Positions 51,641 through 63,620 of a stretch of DNA of 64,000 nt are shown here, one piece after another. The notes under the pieces are model-generated. The model worked only from the letters and a program-made list of their open reading frames with translations, did no database searches and was not told the DNA's origin. The position numbers and the translations under genes are program-made. Every line of letters begins with the position of its first letter. Position 1 is the first letter of the stretch. This DNA comes from Rotaria sordida (Eukaryota > Rotifera > Eurotatoria > Philodinida > Philodinidae): positions 18,279 to 82,278 of the forward strand of contig CAJNOL010001071.1 of NCBI GenBank assembly GCA_905250125.1, in the 5' to 3' direction.

Positions 51641-52289
51641 TGAATCTACGAAAACGCGAAATGAATGAAGAATTGAATTGTGTTATTGAGGAATGTCGTA
51701 AGAAATTATTAGAACTTATTCAACAATATAGAGAATTTCATCAGGAAAATGAATTTAACAAAAAGTGAATCTAATGATTGAATCTTGGTTATTCATCAAA
51801 AAATAGTTGAAAATTTCGGCTCTTTATATTCACGCTTAGTTAAAACAATTAAATAAACTTCAATAAGATACATTATTTCGCTAATCGGTAACGATAAGGA
51901 ATCGGTATTCATATCTGGAAATACTACGGAACACAACATCGCATATGTTTTAGTTCAAACAATTTTTTACAAGAGTAATTATACATTAAGTATTGAAGAA
52001 ATACTCACGAAAAATGAGCTGTATCTTCCTAAGACAAACAGTTCCAATCTAATTGAAGTACGAAACAAAATAACATACTCTTTGGTTCAATTTTAATATA
52101 TATCTATTTATTACAGTACATTTTAATATCAGACACAACTATAACTGTCGACGAACTTATTTATCAACAAGTCATCACTAATAACAAAGTGTATACTATT
52201 CATAAACTATATTATATTCAATTAGATAGTACCTCTCGTGATGAACTAAACGCATATTTTCACCAGTCATTCATATATATGAGTCTTTG
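51641..52289 (+). pseudogene. Decayed gene, coiled-coil N-terminus, unrecognised
   Basis: ATG 51641 opens a charged helical segment (MNLRKREMNEELNCVIEECR.. LLELIQQYREFHQEN) ending in TGA. A second frame (VENFGSLYSRLVKTIK, stop TAA, then TSIRYIISLIGNDKESVF.. LSIEEILTKNELYLP) reaches a GTACGA donor at about 52058. It splices to YILISDTTITVDELIYQQ.. and ends at TGA 52287-52289. Two or more in-frame stops make it a pseudogene. No domain recognised. Confidence 0.45.
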
Positions 52290-52348
52290 AAACTATCAAC
52301 ATGTTTTACTTTCACAATAAATCATTTGATTATATATGAGAAAAAAAA

Positions 52349-52448
52349 NNNNNNNNNNNNNNNNNNNNNNNNNNNNNNNNNNNNNNNNNNNNNNNNNNNN
52401 NNNNNNNNNNNNNNNNNNNNNNNNNNNNNNNNNNNNNNNNNNNNNNNN
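52349..52448. other. Assembly gap, 100 N
   Basis: Exactly 100 Ns, the conventional filler for a scaffold join, so the true distance and orientation across it are not known from this sequence. Synteny statements spanning it should be treated with care. Confidence 0.95.
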
Positions 52449-53052
52449 CTTATCTGAAAGAAATGATCAAGATTATCTGCTTGCCTTTTGTTGAAGTCAT
52501 CCCAAAAATATATATATATCATGATAGAAAAGAGATCGTCCTTGATCAGACTTATGCATTTGCTTCAATTTTTTTTCTATGTAGTCAATGTTCCTAATAA
52601 GAACAGATATCTCAAATGTGTAATGAATTTCATTTTTCACTAAGAAATTTTAAATAAAAATATAGATATTTTTATATTTTTGAATGGAGGAATATTTTCT
52701 GCATCGAATAATGCAAAAATTACTTAACTACCTTGAAAAATAAAAAAATAATTAGCGATAATTGGTGACTAATCGAATTTGTTCTTATTAGACACATTTC
52801 TTAATAAGAGCAGACTGCATGAAATATATAGAAAATTAAATATGTTTACCCATGTTATCAAAATCAGTGATTTATTAGGCCGATTAATTGTGAGATTATA
52901 TCGCAATTAAATCGTCAAAACCGACGATTTTTGCCGATTTTCATGGAAAATCACGATTGTTCGAAAAAAACTATCTACTATCGGACTTGATCGAAGTATT
53001 TGGACCTACGACTACATTTCAATACCAAACCTATACACGTTTCCTACCATAC

Positions 53053-53630
53053 TCATATGGCGGTAAGATCATGTTTCACTCTTCAATATTTTTCAAACAA
53101 ATTACGTGATGAACATTAACAATCAATTCCGAAGAAAATTAGCTATTTTATTTTTTTGCACAGGATAAAAATTTTTTTTCGAAAAACAAATTTGAGTCGT
53201 TACCCATCGAGTGACTCAGAAACATTTTTTTTTTCTTTTTTTTAATCGAAATTTATGTGATTTATAGGTTATCGATACTGCTGATCACGATATCATATCT
53301 ATTTTGCTTTAAAATATTTCAAAAAAGACAAGTATCGAGTATCACTCGTATTTTTAGAAAGCTGTCTTCTAGCTTTTAAAAATATTTTGAAACAAAATAG
53401 ATATGATATTCGTGATCAGTGGTGTCGATAACCGATAAATCATATAAATTTCGATTAAAAAATGTCTTTAGGTCACTGGGTAGCCATCGATTCAAAATTT
53501 TTTTCGAAAAAAATTTTTTATTCTGTGCACAAAATAAAATAGCCAATTTTCTCCAGAATTGATTGTTGATTTTCACCATATAATTTTTTTGAAAAATATT
53601 AGCGGATGAAAAGTGACCTTACTAACACTC
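53053..53630. mobile_element. 0.58-kb foldback element
   Basis: Arms pair from ACAATCAATTCCGAAGAAAATTAGCTATTTTATTTT-type sequence on the left to its inverted copy at about 53500-53565. Pairing continues through TCGATACTGCTGATCACG / CGTGATCAGTGGTGTCGATA and ATATCATATCTATTTTG to a centre near 53335. No coding capacity and no clear target duplication. Confidence 0.7.
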
Positions 53631-54344
53631 ATTCTTTTACTAAAATAACACTTACTTTGATTGCAGAGTATTTTCTTCTCAAATTTGAATTTATTATTAG
53701 AAATAGAAAGAGTTCAAATTCATAGAGGAAAAAACATTTTCAGAATATAATTTCATCCATAAAAATTTTTGCAGTACCATCTATAGTAAACATTTATCTC
53801 AGAACTGTGGTCGAGCAAGTATCTATAGCTACTACAGGTGGATCAGGTGCCTCAACATTTATCAGTACTCCGTTGAAATTGATCCGTTTCTGTAAATATT
53901 AACATGATGAAACATTACGAAATAATTTCTTTTATTTAAAAATAAATTATAAGTTTCATTTTCTTCAACATAACACAGTACATCCATATCTATTCATTTT
54001 CACTAATTCATATTTTAATTTGTGCACAAGAAATTTTTTTTATATTAATTTTTTCAACGTCAACTTCTGGGTGTAAACATTTATCATCCTATCACAAGAA
54101 ATATATAACCTAAAAAATATATCATTATTTTTACGGGAATACAACATAATAAAACTCAACAGCATAATATATTCATACTTTAAATATCATGTATGGGCCA
54201 GATCGAATTCAAACACAATATAATATTGACGGGGGTGCTTGGTGACCCCATACAACGACGCATATATAAAAGATCAGTTACGCGTTGAGATTTGAGGTGT
54301 TAGCATTATTATTAATTCTATTACATGTACTCAATTTAAGTTTT

Positions 54345-54690
54345 GAAAAGCTAATTGAGTATGCTACCTATGACTTTTCAGGGACTAATTGGACATGCTA
54401 CCTGTTGCATTTCCAGCACTACCTGAGCATGACACCTACAGCAATGCAAGTGGTGTCTGTAGAGTCTCAGCTGCTGCCTCTAGGATCTCGAATGGTGTCT
54501 ATAGTATTCTAGGTACTGTGTATAACATGTCAGATAATGTCTGTAACAGTTCTTGGAGTAACTCAGGTGGCGTTAAGAGCATTTCTGTAGGATGTCAGAT
54601 TGTATCTGTAAGGTGCTGTAGCATCACAGATGATGTCAGTAGCCTTCCTGAAGTATCTCAGATGGTGTCTGTGGAATCGCTATAGCATAG
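54345..54690. repeat. Degenerate tandem repeat of about 36 bp, less AT-rich
   Basis: Recurring TAATTG..CATGCTACCT on the left and GATGGTGTCTGTAG-type motifs on the right at about 36-bp spacing. It is clearly richer in G and C than its surroundings. It keeps a 98-codon frame open (54389-54685), rich in Ser and Val, but this is repeat-driven and I do not call it a gene. Just upstream, GGGGGTGCTTGGTGACCCC at about 54231 is a near-palindrome. Confidence 0.5.
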
Positions 54691-55226
54691 CAGGGTGTGG
54701 ATGTAGTAGAAGAAAAAAAGATCTACAGCCACACCTTTAAATAGCTAATAATAATTTATAAAAAGCGCTAGGCTTTAAGTAACTAGTTACATGACTTATC
54801 AGCTACTTAATTATTAAGTAGCTGTATATGATTCGAAAAAGTATCTCTTTTGAGAAGCTACGTACATTATTAAATCTTATATGACAAAAAAATAATTATG
54901 CCTTAGTCGATAAGACACAAACAAAAGATAACTTGAGAGTATGGTTCCAATTAATATGGCAAAGTTATGAAAAAGCATCTATGGAAAAAGTACATTTTAA
55001 CCCATTTCGGGCAACTTTTTTTTTAAAAACATAATTTCTTCATTCATCAATTCTAATAACAACCACAAGCATGAAGCATGGTTTTTTTTGGTTCTTATCT
55101 TTTCGATCGTATTACTCTTTGTATAAAAATCTACATACCTATTTTTATATTTCTCACATGGTGACCATCATTTATCAAGGTTTATATCGGTAGAGTAGCA
55201 GTTCTTTTTTCTGTTCGTGCCATAAA

Positions 55227-57040
55227 ATGTCCCGAAAAGTTGTAATACTAACCAGTGCAATTACAACTTACGTAAGTTTCACTCTTTAAACATTGTTTAA
55301 TACATATTCGAAAAACAAAAAAATTCGTATTCATCCATCATACATTTTAGGGATTGTATAAATATGTCAATTCGAATAAGAACAAACGATGTATTTACTC
55401 AATAAGATCCATATCTGATCATCCAACGAGTCTTATAATCGGCACTGGTATTATTGGTTTGACGAGTGCTTATTATTTAGCTAAAAATGGACATAAAGTT
55501 ATTTGTATTGAAAAACGAGAAGATGTTGCTCTAGAAACAAGGTAAGAAATTTAATAAAATTCTAACTTTAATATCTTAAGAAATATTATAGTTATAAAAA
55601 TGGTGCATTGATATGTCCATCTCTATTAACACCATGGGCAAATTCTGATGTGCCAAAGAAATATTTCAAATCCATATTTTCTTCTTCATCAAAACTAACA
55701 TCTACTAAAATTTGGCCGAGTACTTTCTTTTCGCTAAAATTCTATCGTTGGATGTATGAATATTTAAAAAATTGTACAACAAAAGCTCAGATTAATAATG
55801 CAAAACATCTATTAACACTTAGTATGTATTCTCGACAATGTTTAAATGATATTCTCAATGAAGTATTTATCAAAAAATTTTATGAAAAATTCATTTCATT
55901 TTTTCTTCAAAAAATATTTTCTAGAATTCTATATCATTTTCTCGTCATTCAAATGGTTCATTACAAATAGCTATAGATCCGATTATTTTGAAACAAATTA
56001 TTGAAGAATCAAAATATATTAATAATATACAAATTCTATCAACATCCGATGAAGTTATTAAACATGAACCAATATTAAAAACTGTAAAAGATCGATTCTA
56101 TGGTGGTGTTTTTAGTTCATTAGATACAAATGGAAATATTTATGAATTTTGTTGTGAATTAAAAAAAATTCTCATTGAAAAATATAATGTTCAATTTTTA
56201 TTTAATAAAGAAATCAAAGATTTTCTTGTAACAACTACGAATAAAAGTCATAATAATTATCAACAACATCATATAACTGGAGTTTTAACAAATGATAATA
56301 AAATTATTAATAATATAGATAATATCATTTTAACAAATGGAAATTATGTTATGCCATTAATGGAAAAATTAAATATTTATATACCAGTTTATCCTGTTAA
56401 GGTAGAAACGATCTATCTAAAATTGAAATAGTTTATTTCATTTTAATTATTAAAAAAAAAAAAGAATGATTAATAACCGATTATTATTTATCTATTTTAT
56501 TATAGGGCTATGTTGTTGAAATAACAACACCAGCAAATATTTCATTTCCATCGATGAATTTAGTTGATGATGGAAATAAATTATATATTTCAGCATTAAA
56601 ACCAACTGCTGAACAAGGTATAGTTCGAGTTAGTGGTCTTGCTGAATTTGCAGGTTGGAAAGTAAGAATATGATGTTTTTATTAAATCTAAAATATATAC
56701 ATCTCGATCGGTATGTTCGATCTCATAGGATATTGGTATTCTTAGTGAACCGGATCGAGCTCAATATTTATATGAACAAACAATAAAATGGTTACCACAT
56801 TTAGAACCTTATGAAAAAACCTTTCATAGTTGTTCTCGTCCTGTATCAGCCGATGATATACCATTAATTGGACTTTGTGATGATTTCGATAATCTTTTTG
56901 TTAATTGTGGTCATGGTAGTAAAGGATGGACGTTGGCATTTGGATCAGCTGCTTTGTTAGCTAATATTATTAATCAAAAGTCGAACAAGGAAGGATCAGA
57001 AGACATCGATCCCGAACCATATTCTCCAAATAGATTTTAA
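55227..57040 (+). CDS. DadA-like FAD-dependent amino-acid oxidoreductase
   Basis: Six exons (55227-55271, 55351-55541, 55592-55862, 55925-56401, 56506-56661, 56729-57040) join in phase to 483 residues. The dinucleotide-binding fingerprint lies near residue 45: [20 protein letters not shown] ending in acidic CIEKRE. The next segment [19 protein letters not shown] and the C-terminal FAD block [17 protein letters not shown] match the glycine-oxidase/DadA branch of the DAO superfamily. These oxidise D-amino acids or similar amines to oxo acids. The first exon gives [20 protein letters not shown], perhaps a mitochondrial or membrane leader. Family members are mainly bacterial and fungal, so transfer followed by intron gain is plausible. 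No lesion seen. Substrate unknown. Confidence 0.85.
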
Positions 57041-58725
57041 TAGATTCTTTTTCGTGTTTTGATAATCAAAAAAGTTCGATGAAGTTTGCCGAATAACATG
57101 TTAGATTTATTACAACGAATATAATAAATATTTCAAGTTAATTCTAAAGAACATCTGATGATATCTAGATAAATCTATGTAAATCATCAGATTTATGAGT
57201 AGTTAAAAAACAATCATGAAAAATATATATGGAAATAGACTGACCGTGTGCATTTAGAAGAAAAAAAAGTATTATTAGACAGCAACAACAGTGTCTAATG
57301 AGGAGTATGAGTGCAGTAGAAGAGAAGACCCACACTCACATCCATATCTTGTTCAAAGCACACTTCATAGTTATTTTAGAAAAGATTAGTTTTGTGTCAT
57401 AAAAACAAATGTTATTTCAGAAAAATCGATGATTATTTGAACTAATAAATTATTGAAAATAAGAAAAAAGATCATTTCATGCAATTGCAAGTGAATATTT
57501 ATCATTTGAAGAAAAAAATAACTTAAAATCTTTCAATAATGAGCACCTTCGTAAACTGACCACTGTTGGTCGGTCTCGATAGTGCTTACGTTAGAGAAGT
57601 TTTTACTGTATTCAACTTTTAATAAATTCTCCTTATGTAACAAAAATTAGTTCACGATAATTAGATTACAAAACTTAAAAATAGATTTTCATTTTCAGAT
57701 TATTACTCATCAAAGCTATATTGATAGGTTTATTATTAAAAGAATAAGATCATAGTGATACAAAGAACAAAAATGAACTACTGCACTAAATATAGAATTA
57801 GTGATTTTATTGATTAAATGAATACTCTTTTGAGAAACAAATGACTAAGGAAGAAATGTTGTATATTTATGTATGTTCTAGTGTGACTAAACAAAATGAT
57901 TTCAAAGCCTAGCTACAAATTTAAGTTATTGCATAATATCAATTTATTAATTCCCTAATCCTTTCCAGTTCGTCTTTAATCATGATTTGTAGACAAGTGT
58001 GTTTGAAACAGAACACTTTTATAATCTCAATCTTGAAAAATATTACGCTTTTTCTTGACGGCAAGTTTATAGAAACTTCAACATAAAAGGACAGTATTAA
58101 CTTGCATGACTAACACAGGATATGACAAATAGACGCGATTGATAGAGACTATGATTTTCATCAAATTCAATTCGAATGTATTATGTATATGTTCAAAAGA
58201 TTGGATCAATTCAATTAGTCTTAAAAAAATAATAAATTTTTATCATCTTTGACGTTACGATTGAAACATCGACGGAGATAAAAACACGCTCAATAACCAT
58301 TAGATAACAAAAGATAGTTCAAACAACAAATCACTTTCGATTTTATTGGCTGCGATAAAAGAAACTCTTTATCAATAGTACACAGACCATTAATATCGCA
58401 AAACATTCATACAAAACGTTCTGTAATTAGAATCAAATGTGTTTTTATATCTTATAGCAAGAAAAGATAATTTGTTATGTTAATATCATTATTATCAAAG
58501 ATAAGCAAGTTTTTCTTAATAGTTATTTGATATCATCACTATCTTCGAAGTGAATCACGTTATTGGGTAAAACATCAAAAAAAGATAATTATCTGTGCAT
58601 ATAAAAATAGTGAGTAGAAGAAAACTGATTCATGTTTCACTTTTTTATATTACCACATAAATTTATCTATCTCTAGGAAAAACAAAGAGATAGATCATTT
58701 GTAAAGAGTTTCTTAATTAAAACTT
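57041..58725. other. Intergenic, no gene seen
   Basis: AT-rich. A CACACTCACATCC-type stretch lies near 57332. Nothing else is supported. Confidence 0.45.
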
Positions 58726-59037
58726 ATGAATCGAACTAAACGTCACAGTGCTAATGCTCATCGATCCGCTTATCTTGTTAATCCAATATTATCATTAACA
58801 CCTTCGAATTAATCTCAATTTTGATTTACTCAACGTATGATACATCTAATATTTTCTAATCAAAAAGAACTCAGTGTTTTCGATATGTATTTTGCTGCTC
58901 GGTATAAATTTATGAACATATCTGACATTCCTGTCATTCGTGTATTTAAAGATAATGATGAAAAATTATGGAGTGTAGATCATCGACGTTTATGGGTAAT
59001 GAAAAAAGCTCGACGCAGATTTAATTATGAATCCATA

Positions 59038-59608
59038 TACCGAGTGACCCAAAAGTAAGAAAACGCAGAAAAAATTGAATATTTCTATTACGACTAGAGC
59101 AAACGAGCTAATTTTTTGTTATCAATGATAGAAGCATGTTCAAGTGTTATATCCACAGAGACATACCTAACGAGACCTTTTGTTAAGTATCACTATTGAT
59201 CTTAAGAAAAAAATGTTACCTTTTCATAGAGAGGAAATAAAATAATATCCTTAACAAAGAATCTCTCTATGCATGTCTTTATGGATAAAAAGCTTGAACA
59301 TGCCTCTATTATTGATAAAAAAATCAGCTCATTTGATCAAGCTGTAATTGAGGATATTCAATTTTGTTTTCGATAAAGTGACTTTTGTACCGTTCTTTAC
59401 ATTATTTTATTTCCTAACTGTCAAAAAGTAACATTTTTTTCTTAAGATTAATAGTGATACTTAACAAAAGGTCTCGTTAGGTATGTCTTTGTGGATATAA
59501 CACTTGAACATGCTTCTATCGTTGGTAAAAAAAATTAGCTCGTTTGTTCAAGTCGTAATGAAAATATTCAATTTTTTCTGTGTTTCCTTACTTTTGGGTC
59601 ACCCGGTA
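59038..59608. mobile_element. Foldback Tc1/mariner-like MITE, TA duplication
   Basis: Ends TACCGAGTGACCCAAAAGTA and, reverse-complemented, TACCGGGTGACCCAAAAGTA, flanked by TA (59036-59037 and 59609-59610). The inverted arms run about 175 bp each, through ACATACCTAACGAGACC and AGATTAATAGTGATACTTAAC-type blocks. Between them lies a third, shorter copy of the arm at about 59255-59365, in the same direction as the right arm. No coding capacity. Confidence 0.85.
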
Positions 59609-59687
59609 TATACGTATACGTGAACAAGAACCCAAAACGTTTTAAAGAACTAGAACATAAAATTCGGAGTTTACATAGAACAAAAAG

Positions 59688-59906
59688 CAAGGGGGGAAAC
59701 AGCAGACTTTTGTACTTCATGTACTTTGCGCTGCTTTGAGCTACTTTAAGCCTACTTCTAGTAGAGTACTTTGAAGTACTTTTCAACTTCAAATTTACTT
59801 GAAGTTACTTGTAATTGCTTCAAGCTACTTTAAGCTTACTTCAAGCCTACTTCAAGTAAAGTACTTTGGCGTACTTTTCTACTTCAAGTCTGCTGTTTTC
59901 CCCTTG
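59688..59906. mobile_element. 219-bp hAT-type MITE, perfect 8-bp duplication
   Basis: Ends CAAGGGGGGAAACAGCAGAC and, reverse-complemented, CAAGGGGAAAACAGCAGACT. Identical flanks ACAAAAAG at 59680-59687 and 59907-59914. The interior is built of TACTTCAAGTA / TTTGAAGTACTT motifs in both directions, a composition common in small hAT elements. No coding capacity. Confidence 0.85.
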
Positions 59907-60320
59907 ACAAAAAGTGAATATGTTTGGTTTCGATCTCGAGAACTTTCAGATCTCATTTATTCATGTTGTATTAATGCATCAAAACGTTGTAAACTTGTCA
60001 ATCATATTGCAAATGATCATTTAAATATTAATCTTGAACAAATCACACTATTAACACATTGTTCTATTCACTACAAGGATCAAAAGTCGTATACCTGTTT
60101 GATAAGCTCTAGTATTGGAACATTGAAAGATATAATTCGTTATCGATGTCAAATAATAAAATAAATTATGGCCAATGCTCAACTTGAACCAAGCAACGAA
60201 CAGATACGATTATTCGAGAAGTTTGAAAATAGAAAAACAAATCCAAATTCGAATTTATTATTGTCAACTGAACAAAATGCAACTATTAATTTATTGAAAC
60301 CTATTTCTGAAATAATGTAA

Positions 60321-60784
60321 TGTTTGTTATTATACATTTTTTAATATATAATCAGAAATGGCTATCTCTTTACGACATTTCGTTTAAATTAAATCAGTAT
60401 TGTCGAAGTTAATCTTAATTCAGGACAGACAAAAAGAAAGAAAAAGCCCAATTATGTCAAATTACTAACACTCAATAAAACGACTTGATCTTATATGTAT
60501 TTTAGGATTTGCCTCATCCTTCTTTTTTTGACCTGTGGGCTTTTATATCAACCATTCCTGTTTGAACAAATTTAAAAATTATATCGATTCGCTAGGAAGT
60601 ATAAGCTAACTGTGTTGGACATTAATTGTTGATCTACATACTCTTTAGGATAAGAATCATCTAGTCGTGAAACATGATAAACTACTATAAGAGTAGTCTT
60701 CGGCTAGTAAATTGTTCTTTAGTCGAAAATGCGAAATTATCTTTTCGAAAACAATAGAAAAACAAAGTTTTTTTTACAATAAGG
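60321..60784. other. Intergenic
   Basis: No gene or repeat family supported. Confidence 0.4.
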
Positions 60785-60965
60785 GTGTGGGTCTACCCTG
60801 CACATACATGCAGACCCACAGTCACACCCACGGCCAGCCCATCCACACCCGCACCCACGCACATCCACAGCCACACCCACGCACATCCACAGCCACACCC
60901 ACGCACATCCACAGCCACACCCACCTCACCCACACCACACACCCGCCTATACACGCACCCCAACA
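60785..60965. repeat. CCCACA-rich minisatellite, 22-bp unit
   Basis: The core is three tandem copies of a 22-bp unit starting CCACACCCACGCACATCC (about 60850-60915), inside a wider C/A-only stretch. Two overlapping open frames of Pro/His/Thr composition come from the repeat. The motif CCCACA is the complement of TGTGGG, which I recall as the telomeric repeat of some bdelloids. Here it is short, degenerate and internal. Confidence 0.75.
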
Positions 60966-63319
60966 GACATTCGATGAATAATGAGTATTTTAATACGTAT
61001 GGAAATTGTCAATTTTGTAGAAAATGTATTATTCGATCTCTTGAAACCTTGTTTGAGTAAACAAAATTATCAAATATAGGAAAAAATATGAAAAAAAATC
61101 AAAACACAAAAAGAAAATTGTTTCCAAAACTGTTCTGGCGTAATCAGAAAATCAATCTAGTTTTTAGATTTTTGACAAGTATCTAAATAAAATAAGATAT
61201 TATGGAATTTTGGATTACTGACTATAATCCATCATTTGATGTAAAAAAGTTTTCAAAAAAAAAAATTACCAGTCAGCACTTGTATCTAATTTTCATCTAT
61301 GTGGTGCCATATCATGTCTTAATATATGTCCATTGTTACTTAAATATATATAGAATTCTATATTACGTATAAGTTATATTATCTATCAAATTATTTTCAA
61401 AAACATTTTATTGTATTTTTAAAAAAATTGAATCCCTGTTACTATTATTCTAGATTTACGATATATATGAAACTTTATAATTATTCCCTTGCCTCTCCTC
61501 GATATATATAGACAATATATATATATATTTATTTACTTATAGGAGTAGCGAGTTAGGTAAGATAGTCTTATTAATTTATATTTTGATAGCTTCCACTATG
61601 TATGAAAAAAGTTTTATTTAATATTTGTTATAGTATATACATGATGCAGATCATTTATTTGTATTCAAATTCTATCTCTTGTAAATGAAGAAATCTATCG
61701 AAGCTTTTTCTTAGAATCATTTAATTGTAAATACAGTTTTAATTAATTGATTCTCGAAAAAGCTTCGATAGATCTCTGTATTTAGAAGAGAAAGACTTTG
61801 AATAATAACAAACGATCAACATTATCTATTTAAAGCAATTGATTCAAAAAACAATTTTTCTGATATAAAGTTGAAACGATATAAAAAAAACTAATTAATA
61901 ATGGTATCCTATTGAAGTAAGCACTATCATATATATCACGAATTATGCAAATATATTTGATGTGAACTCTTATAATGAAATTTATATGTTAGTAATATTT
62001 TATTATATCGTTCTATTACATTTTGTTTACTAATTATTATTCATTTATTATTCAAATGAATATTTGCTTAAAAAAAAAAGATTAATATCCTGTTGATAGA
62101 ATTGGACTATATTCGATTACTAAATTAATAAAACGACGTATAAAAAATAAAAAGTACGTACAGGAGAAATGATTCATTGATTTATGATGATATAATAATG
62201 TACGTCCACGATAATTTAAGAGACTTTCAGATGTCGAGTTAAAAATTGATAAGACGTAATACTGACATTTTTTTTTGTTCACAATCAATAAGAACAAAAT
62301 GAACATCTTTATTAAATTAATAAAGAGCAACATAACTAGATACACTTGAAACCAGATTGTACATAGTAATAACTAGTAAAAACAACACTAAATGTTTTAT
62401 TATTATGATAGCACAACTTTTATTAAATTGACAAAGGAAAAGTATTTTGATAAAGGAAAAAAAATAACAACAACAAGATAAATAGAAGAATAATTAAAGA
62501 ACAACGTTTGATTTTTTTTTATATATTAGATGCATATCAAAAACCAATTACTATTATTTGTTTTTCTACTATAAGTAATAATTAAATATATTTTCTAAGT
62601 TCGACTAGAAAATATTTTTAATATGCATTTTAAATTCATATGATTGAATATTCCTTCTCAAATATGTTTTCATCGCGGATGCCATAAGAAAAAATGTCAA
62701 TAATTACGCATCTTGATACTTGACTTTGTATTGTTTATTCATAAGTTGTATGTGTATATATTCTCATAATGAGTACTTTCAACTATCGATAAAATGAATG
62801 ACGAGAATAAGAAAGATCATAGAAGTTCAACTCGATAGGTTTAATTGCACATGATAATATTCCTTTTTCTGTTCTTATAGACAAGAACAATAGAAGCACT
62901 TGAAATTATCAATGACAATATTGGTAATTGATAAAAAAATTGAAAACAATTAAGTAATAGATACTTAAAATAAATATTCCAATCTTAAACGTGAGAAATA
63001 AATGATGCTAACAATCAAATATAAAGTATTATTCGTTTACTATAACACCATTCATTAAGAAGATTCCATTAGCAATCGTCTTTTTTTTAAATATCATTTC
63101 CTCTTTTCTGTTCGATAATCTTTGCTTTTAACTAACTTCCTGTTACTGAATACTCTACATGTACATTCTCTTTTTTATGAAAAAATCTATTGCTTTAAAT
63201 GTACTTTTTTTTTCTTATTAAATAGTAATTTATGAATCAATTATACTTAACTAAGTGAAAGATAAGATCCCTTATTATGTTGAACTCATCTCTATCGAAT
63301 CTTAAAAACTTCAATTGAG
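60966..63319. other. Intergenic, AT-rich with one hairpin
   Basis: No gene supported. TA tracts lie near 61490-61530. A hairpin at about 61688-61776 has 18-bp arms ATCTATCGAAGCTTTTTC plus flanking imperfect pairing and a loop of about 50 bp. Confidence 0.5.
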
Positions 63320-63324
63320 GCGCT

Positions 63325-63595
63325 AGGACAGATTGTCGCAGGAAAAAAAGTTGCGGACAAATCGTCGCAGGACAATTCATTGTAGGACATTTCGTTGCGG
63401 ACAGATAGTCGCGAACAAAACGTTGCGGACATATCGTCGCGGATAAATGGTTGCATGGACAAAATGTCGCAAGGACAAATAGTCGCATGGACAAAATGTT
63501 ACATGGACAAAACGTTGCAAGGACAAATAGTCGCATCGACAAAATGTTGCAAAGATAGATACTCGCATGGATAAAACGTTGGAACATATTTCTGA
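63325..63595. repeat. Minisatellite of 15-17-bp units
   Basis: About 16 degenerate copies of a unit like GGACAAATAGTCGCA, with alternating CGTTGC, TGTCGC and AGTCGC cores. Open frames on the minus strand here (Cys/Leu/Ser-rich) are products of the repeat. It abuts the MULE-type fragment. Confidence 0.8.
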
Positions 63596-63620
63596 ACAAA
63601 AAAAAGTGCTAGTCATTCAA

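Larger units (their letters stand above)
58726..60320 (+). pseudogene. Unrecognised gene with two stops and two transposon insertions
   Basis: ATG 58726 opens MNRTKRHSANAHRSAYLVNP. In-frame TAA (58810-58812) and TGA (58822-58824) follow, then a long good frame including SDIPVIRVFKDNDEKLWSVD and HRRLWVMKKARRRFNYESIY to 59037. After the foldback at 59038-59608 the same frame resumes (YVYVNKNPKRFKELEHKIR.. SLHRTKS). After the hAT-type element at 59688-59906 it resumes again (TKSEYVWFRSRELSDLIYSC..) to TAA at 60164. Beyond that stop the same frame goes on as MANAQLEPSNEQIRLFEKFE.. to 60320. Removing each element with one copy of its target duplication restores the frame exactly. The family is not recognised; the VDHRRLWV core resembles a small conserved domain in other bdelloid proteins, by memory only. 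Confidence 0.7.

Noticed and set aside
54389..54685. A 98-codon frame that could be a small secreted protein
   Set aside because: It lies entirely in a degenerate tandem repeat and its composition follows the repeat.
15911..60320. In-frame TGA codons suggesting UGA is reassigned
   Set aside because: Intact genes (ART-TPR, DadA-like, ABCA, sialidase) use TGG for Trp and have no internal TGA; TAA stops and frameshifts accompany the TGAs in the broken genes.
60712..61060. Pro/His/Thr-rich frames resembling a repeat protein
   Set aside because: Generated by the C/A minisatellite in two frames at once.
63237..63616. Cys/Leu/Ser-rich minus-strand frames
   Set aside because: Generated by the 15-17-bp minisatellite.
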